The notes below the pieces were generated by a model. It was not told where the DNA came from. It saw only the letters and a list, made by a program, of their open reading frames with translations, and ran no database searches. Positions 17,671-26,011 of a stretch of DNA of 64,000 bases are shown piece after piece. A program made the translations under genes and the position numbers. This DNA is from QWQI01 sp964608915. Its GTDB lineage: Bacteria; Planctomycetota; Planctomycetia; Isosphaerales; Isosphaeraceae. The stretch is from contig CAZSQA010000013.1 in assembly GCA_964608915.1 (NCBI GenBank), positions 62,001-126,000 on the forward strand. The letters run 5' to 3'. Numbering within the stretch: position 1 is the stretch's first letter; each line of letters begins with the position of its first letter.

Positions 17671-18159
17671 ATGATGGAAGGCATGGCGGAATGGTCGCAT
17701 CTGGACGAATCAGGTCAGGCCCGCATGGTGAACGTGGCGGAGAAATCCGTAACGCATCGTGTCGCCGAGACTTCCGGCCTGGTGCGCATGCAGCCGGCGA
17801 CGCTCGAAGCGATTCGTGGCGACACGAACCGGAAGGGCAACGTTCTGGCGGCGGCACGGATCGCGGGCATCCAGGCCGCCAAACGGACGGACATGCTCAT
17901 TCCCTTGTGCCACTCCATCGGGCTCGACGGTGTGGAGATCCATTTTCGCGAAGAGTCGCCTACGACACTGCGCATTCACGCGACGGTTCGGGCCACGGCA
18001 CGGACCGGAGTGGAAATGGAGGCTCTCGTGGCCGTTTCTGCCGCCGCGCTTACGATATACGATATGTGCAAGGCGCTTGATCGGGAAATGACGATCGAAG
18101 AGATACGGCTGGAATTCAAGTCTGGCGGTCGTTCCGGTGAATTTCGCCGGAAGTCCTGA
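17671..18159 (+). CDS. moaC: cyclic pyranopterin monophosphate synthase
   Basis: A 162-residue MoaC, which turns the MoaA product 3',8-cyclo-GTP into cyclic pyranopterin monophosphate in molybdenum cofactor synthesis. Diagnostic stretches are SHLDESGQARMVNV at the start, KRTDMLIPLCHSI (active-site Lys and His), and GVEMEALVAVSAAALTIYDMCK near the end. Length matches the family (about 160). The frame is open upstream to 17443, but that part overlaps the GT39-type gene and is not MoaC-like. ATG 17671 (or 17674) after GTGAGG is chosen. No other moa gene is in the window. Confidence 0.93.
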   Translation: MMEGMAEWSHLDESGQARMVNVAEKSVTHRVAETSGLVRMQPATLEAIRGDTNRKGNVLAAARIAGIQAAKRTDMLIPLCHSIGLDGVEIHFREESPTTLRIHATVRATARTGVEMEALVAVSAAALTIYDMCKALDREMTIEEIRLEFKSGGRSGEFRRKS

Positions 18160-18231
18160 TTTCCCTTGCCGGGCTCGCGAACGGAATTCCGGAAGTGGTC
18201 CAGTGCTCGTGACTCAACGGAGCGTATCGAA

Positions 18232-19251
18232 ATGTCCTCGGTGACGAACGATCTTTCTGGCCTGGAACAGACCAGGCGCCGTCTGGCGGCCTTGTATCTG
18301 CCGATCGCCGAAGATCTTGAAACCTGCGAGAAAATCTATCGCTCCGAGCTGAAAAGCTCCGTGCCGTTCGTCCAGCGCCTGGTCGATCACGCCGCCCGGT
18401 TTCAGGGCAAACGTCTGCGCCCGACCCTGTTGCTCCTCACGGCACGGGCGTGCGGCGGCATCCGGCCGATCCATCACCAGCTCGCGGCCGTGGTCGAGAT
18501 GATCCACACCGCAAGTCTCGTGCACGACGACATCCTCGACGAAGCCATGGTTCGCCGGCATGCCGCGACGATCAACGTCGAATGGGGCAACGAATCGGCC
18601 GTGCTTCTGGGCGATTACCTGTTCACTCACGCGTTCCACCTGGCGGCTTCGACAGGCTCCACCCTGGCGTGTCAGTGGATCTCACGTGCCACCAACCGGG
18701 TCTGGGAAGGCGAAATGTCCCAGAACTATCACCGCGGCGATCTGGATCTGACCGAGTCGACTTACTTCGACATCATTCGCGGCAAAACCGCCGAATTGAC
18801 CGCCGTATCGGCCGGGCTCGGCGCTTACTACGCCGAATCCGAGCCGCAGGTCGTCGAGGCGATGGAATCGTTCGGCCGTAATCTGGGCATCGCGTTCCAG
18901 ATCGTCGACGACCTGCTCGACATCCTCGGCGACGAACGCAACACCGGCAAAAGCCTCGGTACCGATCTGGACAAGCTGAAGCTGACGCTGCCCCTGATTC
19001 GCTATCTGGCTCATGCTTCGCCGGACGAGTCCGCCAGCGTCAAATCGCTCCTGACCGATACGGAACACTCGACCTCGCGCCGGAAAGCGATCAAGACCGT
19101 CGTGTCCCAGGACGGCATCATCGACGACTGCTGGCGAACGGCCCGAGATTATGTCGATGCCGCGCGGCAGAATCTCGAAGCGCTCGAAGATTCGCCGGCC
19201 AAGGCGATCCTCGCCTCGATGACCGAAGACGTCGTCAAACGCGCATTCTGA
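18232..19251 (+). CDS. polyprenyl (long-chain trans-isoprenyl) diphosphate synthase
   Basis: A 339-residue trans-prenyltransferase that builds long all-trans isoprenyl diphosphates from IPP and an allylic starter, usually for a quinone side chain. The first aspartate-rich motif is DDILD (residues 99-103, after ASLVH) and the second DDLLD (226-230, after AFQIV). GKRLRP (59-64) and KTAEL (about 185) are also in place. The two-residue gap in the first motif and overall length suggest an octaprenyl/heptaprenyl-type enzyme rather than a short-chain one, though chain length cannot be read with certainty. The ATG at 18232 has CGGAG 9 bases upstream. A strong terminator follows at 19287. Confidence 0.92.
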   Translation: MSSVTNDLSGLEQTRRRLAALYLPIAEDLETCEKIYRSELKSSVPFVQRLVDHAARFQGKRLRPTLLLLTARACGGIRPIHHQLAAVVEMIHTASLVHDDILDEAMVRRHAATINVEWGNESAVLLGDYLFTHAFHLAASTGSTLACQWISRATNRVWEGEMSQNYHRGDLDLTESTYFDIIRGKTAELTAVSAGLGAYYAESEPQVVEAMESFGRNLGIAFQIVDDLLDILGDERNTGKSLGTDLDKLKLTLPLIRYLAHASPDESASVKSLLTDTEHSTSRRKAIKTVVSQDGIIDDCWRTARDYVDAARQNLEALEDSPAKAILASMTEDVVKRAF

Positions 19252-19286
19252 ATCGCCCGCCTGATCTCCTGGACGAAAAAAACTCT

Positions 19287-19318
19287 CCCGTGCGGGCGAT
19301 CCGACGCACGGGATTTTT
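19287..19318 (+). terminator. rho-independent terminator after the polyprenyl synthase
   Basis: Stem CCCGTGCG (19287-19294) pairs with CGCACGGG (19305-19312), 10-base loop, then ATTTTTGA. It lies 36 bases after the stop. Confidence 0.85.
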
Positions 19319-19416
19319 GATCGTTAAACTCAATTCAATCCTTAACTTTTGAGAAAAGTTTGCAAAGCCGTGGACTTCACTTCCCGTTTCGGGAGAAATT
19401 TTCTAAGATACGGGTT

Positions 19417-19869
19417 ATGAAATACGCAGAAAAACTCTACCGCCAATTGGTCAGACTCGGCTGGAATCAGCAGAAACTGTCGCGGACGTCCGGCGTCAGC
19501 GATTCCGAAGTTTCGCGAATTCTGGCCGGGAAGTCGAATCCCGGTCTCGAGAACGCGTATCGACTCGCCAAAGCGGTCGGGCTCTCGCTCGACTTCATGG
19601 CGAACGAGGAGCTGACTGAAGACCCCCGCCTGGAGATGTCGGGCCTTTCCGACAACCAGCGAGAACTTCTGAACGTGTCCAACGCCATCGGTATACGACA
19701 GACGACCCAGATTCTCGACGTCGTTCAGCACCTCGGCTACGACATCGCCTTTCGCCGCCTGATCGACGCCCGGCCGACGATCGAGCCGCTCGGTGTCGAC
19801 CCGGCCGCCAGCTCGATGAACGCTTCGGGCCAATCCGGAAATCTGGGAGTTCGCAGGTCCGGCAGCTGA
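19417..19869 (+). CDS. XRE-family helix-turn-helix regulator
   Basis: A 150-residue protein. Residues about 8-60 form a Cro/C1-type HTH (LGWNQQKLSRTSGVSDSEVSRILAGKSNPGLENAYRLAKAVGLSLDFM). A short second helical region (about 70-115) is followed by a disordered Ser/Gly-rich tail. It is likely a small DNA-binding repressor whose target is unknown. ATG 19417 is chosen because the upstream extension is not HTH-like. It stands alone after a terminator and before an exported protein, so no partner is evident. Confidence 0.8.
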   Translation: MKYAEKLYRQLVRLGWNQQKLSRTSGVSDSEVSRILAGKSNPGLENAYRLAKAVGLSLDFMANEELTEDPRLEMSGLSDNQRELLNVSNAIGIRQTTQILDVVQHLGYDIAFRRLIDARPTIEPLGVDPAASSMNASGQSGNLGVRRSGS

Positions 19870-20029
19870 TCTTCAGATCGCGCCGGGCTCTTCGGAATTT
19901 CCCAAGTTGGACTTGAGCGATTTTTGTCTTTCGGATACAGGATGGCGTTATCTCTCGTAACCGTCCACGGATGGGCCGGTTCGGAATCTCAATACGCTCC
20001 TGGAATTCGCGTGCAGGGAGGCTCCACCC

Positions 20030-21253
20030 ATGAATCGTCGCCGAGCACTGTTCGGTTCGCTGTGGGCCAGTTGCGCGGCCCTCGTTTCGAAAACGTCGCA
20101 CGCTCAATCGCCTCGCCCCAGCGGCGAAGGCGACCTGGAACCGGTTCGAAGCCGGAAAGTCGCGTTGACGCAAGAATCCCGCCCGCCGCGTCAGGCCCCC
20201 AAAAGCGATGATGCGGAAGAATCGCCTTCGGACGCCGCCGGGTTCGAGGAAGCCGGCCATCGCTGGATGAGTTACCCCATCTCGCGCTACATGGAACTGC
20301 CGCACGACCAGACGATCCCGCCCCAGAACGCGATCATTGACTGGATCATCCGCCGCTACGGAACGGGCATCTGGCACGGGACGAAAGTCGCGGCTCTCGT
20401 CGCCGACAAAAAACAGGTCAAAGCCTACCATGACAGCAAAGTCCTCAAGCAGGTGGGCGAGATCGTCGAGCGATTCACCGACTCCACGGCCGACATTCTC
20501 AAGGTTCGCATCCGGTTCGTCGCCGCGGCTGACCCTCGCTGGCGTTACATGGTCCTGTCGCGGATGAATCTCCTCGGCGGCGGTCCCCAGGGGCAGCAGA
20601 TCTGGACGATGAGCCTGACCGACGCCACCATGGCGATCACCCAGATGCAGGTCTATCAGGGCTTCGAACTGCTCGCCGACCAGCAGGTTGAGATGATCAA
20701 CGGCCAGAAGCTCACGATGTCGACGGGCGAGAAAAAGCCGTATAACCCGGGCCTCCAGCGCCAGGCAACAGCCAACAACCAGTCGACCGAAGCTTCGTTC
20801 AACCAGTTGACCGAAGGCGTCGCCCTCCAATTCAGCCCGCTGCTGACGTACGAAGGCAACGCCGTGGACGGTTCGATCGAGCTGAGCTGCAACACCGTCA
20901 AGACGATGATCAAGACACGTGTCCTGGCCGGCCGCGAACAAGGCGCGAACGAAGTGACCGTCGACGTGCCTGAAGTCGTTTCGAGCCGGTTGATTCAGAC
21001 CGTGCGCTGGACGATTGGCCAGACGCTCGTGATCTCCGGCGGAATTCACCCCGGCATGCTGCTGAAGAACAAGAACGGCTTCCTTAACCTGCGAATCCCG
21101 GGCACCGTTCCGACTCAGACGGAGACCCTGGTGCTGATCGACGTCGAAACGCCGACCTCCCCTGCCCGTTCCGGTGGAGCCAACGGCAATTCGACGACCC
21201 TCCGCAGCGGCGGTTCCGGCTCGGTGAAGCCGATCGACGATTCGGAAAAATGA
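20030..21253 (+). CDS. exported protein with a secretin-core-like domain
   Basis: A 407-residue protein with a signal peptide (MNRRRALFGSLWASCAALVSK, cleavage near SHA-Q) and a charged linker to about residue 75. The region 80-380 looks like the beta-rich core of type II/III secretion secretins. It has EGVALQFSPLLTYEGNAVDGSIELSC, a VDVPEV-x-SS-x stretch, then TIGQTLVISGGIHPG, the place where secretins read G-x-x-x-x-I-x-G-x. It lacks the usual N-domains and is short for a pore-forming secretin (500 or more), and no other secretion gene is near. A lone outer-membrane-associated or periplasmic relative is the likeliest reading. GGAGG at 20016 supports ATG 20030. The tail is Gly/Ser-rich. Confidence 0.65.
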   Translation: MNRRRALFGSLWASCAALVSKTSHAQSPRPSGEGDLEPVRSRKVALTQESRPPRQAPKSDDAEESPSDAAGFEEAGHRWMSYPISRYMELPHDQTIPPQNAIIDWIIRRYGTGIWHGTKVAALVADKKQVKAYHDSKVLKQVGEIVERFTDSTADILKVRIRFVAAADPRWRYMVLSRMNLLGGGPQGQQIWTMSLTDATMAITQMQVYQGFELLADQQVEMINGQKLTMSTGEKKPYNPGLQRQATANNQSTEASFNQLTEGVALQFSPLLTYEGNAVDGSIELSCNTVKTMIKTRVLAGREQGANEVTVDVPEVVSSRLIQTVRWTIGQTLVISGGIHPGMLLKNKNGFLNLRIPGTVPTQTETLVLIDVETPTSPARSGGANGNSTTLRSGGSGSVKPIDDSEK

Positions 21254-21263
21254 CGGCGGATCG

Positions 21264-21294
21264 AAGCGGAAGCGGCAGCCCGCCTCTTCCGCTT
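21264..21294 (+). terminator. hairpin after the secretin-like gene, no T-run
   Basis: A 9-bp stem, AAGCGGAAG (21264-21272) with 21286-21294, plus inner GC pairs, begins 11 bases after the stop. No T-run follows, so it may be a processing hairpin or a weak terminator. Confidence 0.4.
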
Positions 21295-21826
21295 GACCAT
21301 CGAGCCATACCTATCAGTCAAATCAGCATTTGATCGAGAACGAAGAACTTCGATTGATAGTCTCGGATGCGAAAGAGGCAAGACGCCTCTTCCACAGAGG
21401 CAGCAATAAGAGAAGCGGCGTCACGAGTGTTCGCCACACACATTGCATTTGCGCTGTCCGAAACGAGCCGGAAGCGTCAGTGACGGAACGAATTCAGCAT
21501 CAATTGCCTTCGATTGGAGGTCATCGCCAGTGTTCGCTTCGGAGAGACTTACGTATCCAGCGTCCGCAAGAGAATGCTCTTGAGTAAACCTTTATTTCGC
21601 TTTCGCTTCCGGCTCGTTCTCCCTGTTCGGTCGAATGAGCGAAGAGCAACCCCAGTTCCGAACAGGCGTGCGGCGCCCTGCTGCTTTCGCGTGCCTATCG
21701 AGCCTGGTCTGCCCAAAAAGAGGCCCGGAATTGATTTTTCGTACTATTCAAGCCCTGACTATTGCGTGTCAAAAGATAGCATTATAAATTCGACGGCTGT
21801 CGACGTCATTTGGGAAGGGTTCGAAA
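21295..21826. other. gene-free stretch
   Basis: About 530 bases with no supported gene. It includes a small 7-bp hairpin at 21373-21391. GC is lower than the local average. The last part must hold the promoter of the orphan gene at 21827. Confidence 0.4.
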
Positions 21827-22465
21827 ATGGACTGGAAAAGCATCGATCCTTGGGCGAATGCTTCGAAAGCGAATGTCCGATGGCTTTCCCGCAAGTCCGG
21901 GAGGAGAGAAGACGAATGCCGCGTTGCGCTTCTCGAATCGAATGGAGCGTTGATGGCCGCGCTGGCCAGGTTGGATCCCGTGAGGCAGTGGAACAAATTC
22001 CCGGATTGGTATTACCTCGGCCCTTATCTGCCAGTGCAAGATTCTGATCTCGATCTGCCGATTCGAGGGAACGACGCATTGAGCGATCACGACAAGGATA
22101 AGGAATCGGATCGGACAATCGACGGCGAAAGAATGATCGCCCCGTTCAATGATGCGAATTCCATTTCCGAAACGCTGGGCATACTATTCGGGACCAGCGC
22201 TTACCCGCTGTTCGGAGTTAGATCCTATTTATTACCGCAAACGAATCTTGCCAAAGCTTCGGACCGGCTTCGAGACAAGATCCGGCGCAGCAGGAACCCG
22301 GTGAAGAACTCATTCTTCGAAGATGCGATCCGCATGATCGAACTGGCGAAAGACATGTTTTTCGATCGATGTTACGAAGAAGGTCGAAAGCTCGTGTGTT
22401 CGGCTGAGAAACTGATCGAAGAAGGAAACAGGCAGCGAAAACCTCCGAAGTCGTTCTCCGGATAA
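21827..22465 (+). CDS. hypothetical protein, orphan
   Basis: A 212-residue soluble protein without signal peptide or TM segment. I do not recognise a family. The N-terminus (MDWKSIDPWANASKANVRWL) and middle (YYLGPYLPVQDSDLDLP) are Trp/Tyr-rich. The C-terminal 70 residues are a charged helical segment (DRLRDKIRRSRNP...AIRMIELAKDMFFDRCYEEGRKLVCSAEKLIEEG) with Glu/Lys spacing suggesting a helical hairpin. The purine-rich GGGAAGGG lies 10-20 bases before the ATG. Codon use is less GC-biased than in neighbours, which fits recent acquisition or weak selection. Confidence 0.5.
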   Translation: MDWKSIDPWANASKANVRWLSRKSGRREDECRVALLESNGALMAALARLDPVRQWNKFPDWYYLGPYLPVQDSDLDLPIRGNDALSDHDKDKESDRTIDGERMIAPFNDANSISETLGILFGTSAYPLFGVRSYLLPQTNLAKASDRLRDKIRRSRNPVKNSFFEDAIRMIELAKDMFFDRCYEEGRKLVCSAEKLIEEGNRQRKPPKSFSG

Positions 22466-22520
22466 CGGGAAAAACCAGTGCCACGGCAAACGGCACTTCG
22501 GACCGGGCTTTTGCCCAAAC

Positions 22521-23090
22521 TCACCACGGCTCTTCCATCATCGATGCGATCTGTTCGGCCATTTTCTGGCAGGCTTTCTGATAGGCCATCATCGAGGTGT
22601 CGCCGAATTCGGGGCTGAAGGTGACCGTCTCGCGCATCGTCACGCTGCCGACGTCTTTCGGGTCGCTCGTGTTCTCGCGGTTGTCAGTCCAGCGCACGTT
22701 CACCACCAGGTCGGCCGAAAGCTGGCGCGGCAGGTTCTGCGGGTTTTCGACGATCAGGTTCTTGTCCGCGAAGATAACCTCGCCCGAAAGCGTGCTGTCC
22801 GCACCGTCGGGCGTGCCGACCACTTTGTAAGGCGTGCGTTTCTCGATTTCTTTGGCGACGGCCTCGGTGAGCATGAGGTTCAGGTCGCGCCGGAACGTCA
22901 GCGACCGGAAGATCGGCACGTACACCGTGCGGATCTCGCGGTTATACGGCGGCCTGACCGAGTAGCCGCAGCCGATCGACAGGATCGAGGGCAGTATGGC
23001 CGCGCCCCGAAGCCAGGCCCTGCGTGTGATGCGCAAGGATCGTGCTTCGCTGACGGTTCGCCGGGATTGGCTGGGTTCGAATGCGGTCAT
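22521..23090 (-). CDS. lptE: LptE-like LPS-assembly lipoprotein
   Basis: A 189-residue protein resembling LptE, the outer-membrane lipoprotein that plugs and assembles the LptD translocon for lipopolysaccharide. The N-terminus is long and basic, with TRRAWLRGA before a hydrophobic stretch and a lipobox LSIGC (Cys 41); the twin Arg suggests Tat export is possible. The mature part begins CGYSVRPPYNREIRTVYVPIF and continues LTEAVAKEIEKRTPYKVV...LSGEVI, the usual LptE pattern. It is last in a long minus-strand block and starts 2 bases after the BamD-like gene's stop. No lptD is in this window. Confidence 0.8.
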   Translation of the reverse strand: MTAFEPSQSRRTVSEARSLRITRRAWLRGAAILPSILSIGCGYSVRPPYNREIRTVYVPIFRSLTFRRDLNLMLTEAVAKEIEKRTPYKVVGTPDGADSTLSGEVIFADKNLIVENPQNLPRQLSADLVVNVRWTDNRENTSDPKDVGSVTMRETVTFSPEFGDTSMMAYQKACQKMAEQIASMMEEPW

Positions 23091-23092
23091 GA

Positions 23093-24649
23093 TCAGGGTC
23101 CCAACATGCCGTTCGGGCCGCTCATTTGAGTCGGTGCGCCGGATGAGCCGCGGTTGATCGAAAGCGGATCGGCGGCACCGGGTTGCGTCATGATCTTCGA
23201 AGGCGCCGAGAACTTCCGGGGCATCTTGGCCACTTCGACCATCTGCTCACGGGCTTTCTCGGCCCAGACGCTGTTCGGATACTTCTGGATAACCTTGCCG
23301 AAGTAGAATTCGGCGCCCATGGCCTTGCCGGTCCGCCGGTAGTAATCGCCCACCATATAGGAGCGTTCGGCTTCCTGGTCGGTGATCAGGTCGAGCATGC
23401 GGTACAGCTTCTTCTGTTCCTCACGCGGCCTGTCCGGATAGTTCGCCAAGGTCTGCTGGATCAGCTCCCGCGCTTTTTCCAGGCTCTGGGCATCGTATTC
23501 GGGGCCGATGTAGGAATTGATCTTGGCCAGGATGGCTTTCTCCTGAGCCTCGCGGAACATGGGGCTCTTGGGGAAGTCGCTCAGGAACTGGTCGTAGTAG
23601 ACGGACGACGTTTCGTAGTCATGTGCCTGAAAGTAGGCATCTGCGAGCAGAAGCGTGGCATCGTCGGCCAGCGGGCCGGTCGGGTCGTGGTGCCGTACGT
23701 GTTCGAGCGCTGCGAAGGCATGGCCGCGCACGTCGACACTGGGCAACATGCCCGATAGGCGTGCATACCAGGGCATTTTTTCCAGCGGCACGGGCAGATC
23801 GGTGGCGATTTTCACTTCCGAACCGGCGCCGGCGTCGGCTGACGAATCCTCGGTCGAGACTTTCTTGACTCCGTCGTCCCTGTCTTTCGAATCGGCGGGC
23901 TTCGCGGGCGTGTCGGTGCCAGGCACGGCAGGCGTCATCAGTTGCGGGCCTTTGTCGCGAAATGCGCCTGGCGTCATCGAGACGGAATTCTCTTCGGCAC
24001 GATTGGGCACGTTCATACCCGCCGCGGCCAGCCACTGGCGGGAGATGGCGTATTCCCGTTCGACGACCCTGTCCAGGTAGCGGGTGCCCGGATAATCGGC
24101 CACGAGCTGTTCGTAAGCGTTGTGTGCGGTGACGAAATCGCTATTCTGAAACGCACATTCCGCGACGTAGAACTGGGCCGATTCACCGAAGGGAGTGCCC
24201 TTGCGGCGTTTGGCCAGCCGTGCGAAGGTCTTTTTCGCCGAGGAAAACTGGCCCTGCTGGAAGGCCTTTTCGGCACCTTCGAACTCGGCCTCGGTTTCCG
24301 GGTCAGCCTTCACCTGCTGCAGCTTCCAGTTATCGCGGCTGGTGGTTTTCTTGAGCGAATCGGCGGCGACTTCGGCGGCGTTGGTCTTTGACTGGGATTT
24401 GTCCTTGCCGCGCAGATAATCGACCACGCCGAGCGGCCCGAAGCGTTCCTTCGTGCCCCTGGCGGCATCGTATTCTTCGTCGGAGATGCCCTTGGCGATG
24501 CCCTGGTCGCGGGTCATCGACCACCTCGACCAGACGGAAGTCGCGCCGCTGGCGCAACCCGACAAGCCCATGGTCATTGCCACGATCAATGTCTTCGCGA
24601 AACCGCGATATCGGTCGAATTCGCGCATCCTTGCGCTTTCTGAATACAT
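23093..24649 (-). CDS. BamD-like TPR outer-membrane lipoprotein
   Basis: A 518-residue lipoprotein. The start at 24649 is chosen for an AAGGA 8 bases upstream; the frame is open to 25045 but overlaps recO and is not protein-like. Signal and lipobox are LIVAMTMGLSGC (Cys 32). TPR-type repeats fall in two blocks. One is near residues 120-200 (AEKAFQQGQFSSAKKTFARLAKR, SAQFYVAECAFQNSDFVTAHNAYEQLVADYPGT) and the other near 310-460 (YETSSVYYDQFLSDFPKSPM, GAEFYFGKVIQKYPNSVWAEKARE). A charged linker lies between. The style is that of BamD/YbgF, proteins that assist outer-membrane protein assembly. It is longer than BamD (about 245), so the exact role is open. Adjacent lptE supports an outer-membrane job. 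Confidence 0.75.
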   Translation of the reverse strand: MYSESARMREFDRYRGFAKTLIVAMTMGLSGCASGATSVWSRWSMTRDQGIAKGISDEEYDAARGTKERFGPLGVVDYLRGKDKSQSKTNAAEVAADSLKKTTSRDNWKLQQVKADPETEAEFEGAEKAFQQGQFSSAKKTFARLAKRRKGTPFGESAQFYVAECAFQNSDFVTAHNAYEQLVADYPGTRYLDRVVEREYAISRQWLAAAGMNVPNRAEENSVSMTPGAFRDKGPQLMTPAVPGTDTPAKPADSKDRDDGVKKVSTEDSSADAGAGSEVKIATDLPVPLEKMPWYARLSGMLPSVDVRGHAFAALEHVRHHDPTGPLADDATLLLADAYFQAHDYETSSVYYDQFLSDFPKSPMFREAQEKAILAKINSYIGPEYDAQSLEKARELIQQTLANYPDRPREEQKKLYRMLDLITDQEAERSYMVGDYYRRTGKAMGAEFYFGKVIQKYPNSVWAEKAREQMVEVAKMPRKFSAPSKIMTQPGAADPLSINRGSSGAPTQMSGPNGMLGP

Positions 24650-24744
24650 GGGAGCGATCCTTCGCCACCACTGGCCGATGATTGGACTGGTACGATCGAT
24701 CCGGAGCCGGCGAACCTGACGCGACTTGCGAATCCCCGGGCCTT

Positions 24745-25506
24745 TCAGCCGATCGCTTCGCCGTGCAGGTATCTGTGCATTCGTGGCCTCCGGCCCAGAA
24801 GGTGGCAAATGACGGCTGACATGACGTCGCGTGCGGCGGCTTCGTCCCTGTAGGACCCCGCCGTGCGCCACTCCTGTCCTGGCCGGCTCAAATGCCCGAA
24901 AAGTTCGAGCGTCGATCGCGTGAGAGTCGCGACATGCGGCTGACCGTTGCGGCAATCCCGGCACAAGACCCCGCCCACGGCGAGCCCGAAGGCGACACGA
25001 TCGCTCGCCTGAGCGATCGCCGACTCCGAACCGCAGTGCACGCAATGATCCAGACTCGGCATCAATCCCAGCTCCCGCAACATGGCCAATTCGAAGCGAA
25101 GGACACGGCGTCGCAGCAGTTCCGGGTCCGTCATGTTCCTGAGCGTGATCACCGCCGCTTCGAACAACTTCGGGTGCGGGTCGTGGGAGTGAGTCAAGTC
25201 ATTCAGCAATTCGGCGACGTAACACCCGGCGAACATGGCCGGAAGGTTTTGCCGCAGCGAGCCGAACCGTTCGACGAGCATCGCTTCCGTGAGCAAGTCG
25301 AGCGAGTCTCCGCTTTTTCGCAGCAACACAATATCGCACACCGACAATAGGTCAAGGCCATTTTCGAAAGGGCTTTTCAGTCGCCGCGAACCCTGTGCCA
25401 GGGCGTCGACCCGGCCCAGCTCACGGGTGAACAGCGTGAAGATCCGGCTCGTGTTGAACACGTCCGTGGCACGAATGACCAGAGCCTTACACCGTACGGA
25501 CGACAC
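24745..25506 (-). CDS. recO: DNA repair protein RecO
   Basis: A 253-residue RecO, which acts with RecR (and RecF) to load RecA onto SSB-coated single-stranded DNA. The N-terminal OB fold is clear (KALVIRATDVFNTSRIFTLFTRELGRVDALAQGSRR). A helical region with GCYVAELLNDLT and FELAMLRELGLMPSLDHC follows. The zinc site is C155-x2-C158 and C182-x2-C185. Length is normal. The gene starts 2 bases after the ybeY stop, so it is translationally coupled to it. The bamD-like gene follows after about 95 bases. Confidence 0.93.
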   Translation of the reverse strand: MSSVRCKALVIRATDVFNTSRIFTLFTRELGRVDALAQGSRRLKSPFENGLDLLSVCDIVLLRKSGDSLDLLTEAMLVERFGSLRQNLPAMFAGCYVAELLNDLTHSHDPHPKLFEAAVITLRNMTDPELLRRRVLRFELAMLRELGLMPSLDHCVHCGSESAIAQASDRVAFGLAVGGVLCRDCRNGQPHVATLTRSTLELFGHLSRPGQEWRTAGSYRDEAAARDVMSAVICHLLGRRPRMHRYLHGEAIG

Positions 25507-25508
25507 CT

Positions 25509-26006
25509 TCAGCTCCGTGTTTCAGGGGTGTCGTCGTGTTCGAACCGGCCTTTGGGTATCATCGCGCCGACGGCCCGCAGCACGTCGTATTCGCGCTGCT
25601 TCATGGCCTGGAAGTCGTCGGCGGAAAGGTCGTCCTGTCCGGTCAGGTGCAGCAGCCCGTGCGCGGCGTAGAGGGCGATTTCGTCGAACGGTTCATCGCC
25701 GTTTTCACTGGCGACACGCGCGGCCCAGGGGGCGGAGATCACGAGTTCGCCCTCGAGGTGCTCGTCGCCAGGCTCTGACACCGGAAACGTGATGATATCC
25801 GTCGGCCCTTCGTGACCGAGGTGACGCATGTTCAGTTCGGCGATCTCGCGATCGTCGACGATGAGCACGTGCAGCTCAGCCGATGCGATGCGCAAATGCT
25901 TGATCATGCTCAGGATCAGCGATTCGAGGCGGCGGGCGTCGAGCGGCTCGGACCTTTGCCGGTCGTGGACATAAACGGTGTGGGTGTCCGGATCGGCGTG
26001 ATGCAT
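25509..26006 (-). CDS. ybeY: endoribonuclease YbeY (16S rRNA 3'-end maturation)
   Basis: A 165-residue YbeY, a metal-dependent RNase in 16S rRNA maturation and ribosome quality control. The family core is present: LNMRHLGHEGPTDIITFP (residues 59-75) and the metal site HGLLHLTGQDD. In most YbeY the last is H-G-x-L-H-L-x-G-Y-D-H with three zinc histidines. Here H116 and H120 are present but the third ligand position is D126. The start is ATG 26006; the frame is open to 26120 but that overlaps the HD gene. It starts 5 bases after the HD gene's stop. Confidence 0.92.
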   Translation of the reverse strand: MHHADPDTHTVYVHDRQRSEPLDARRLESLILSMIKHLRIASAELHVLIVDDREIAELNMRHLGHEGPTDIITFPVSEPGDEHLEGELVISAPWAARVASENGDEPFDEIALYAAHGLLHLTGQDDLSADDFQAMKQREYDVLRAVGAMIPKGRFEHDDTPETRS

Positions 26007-26011
26007 GGGGG

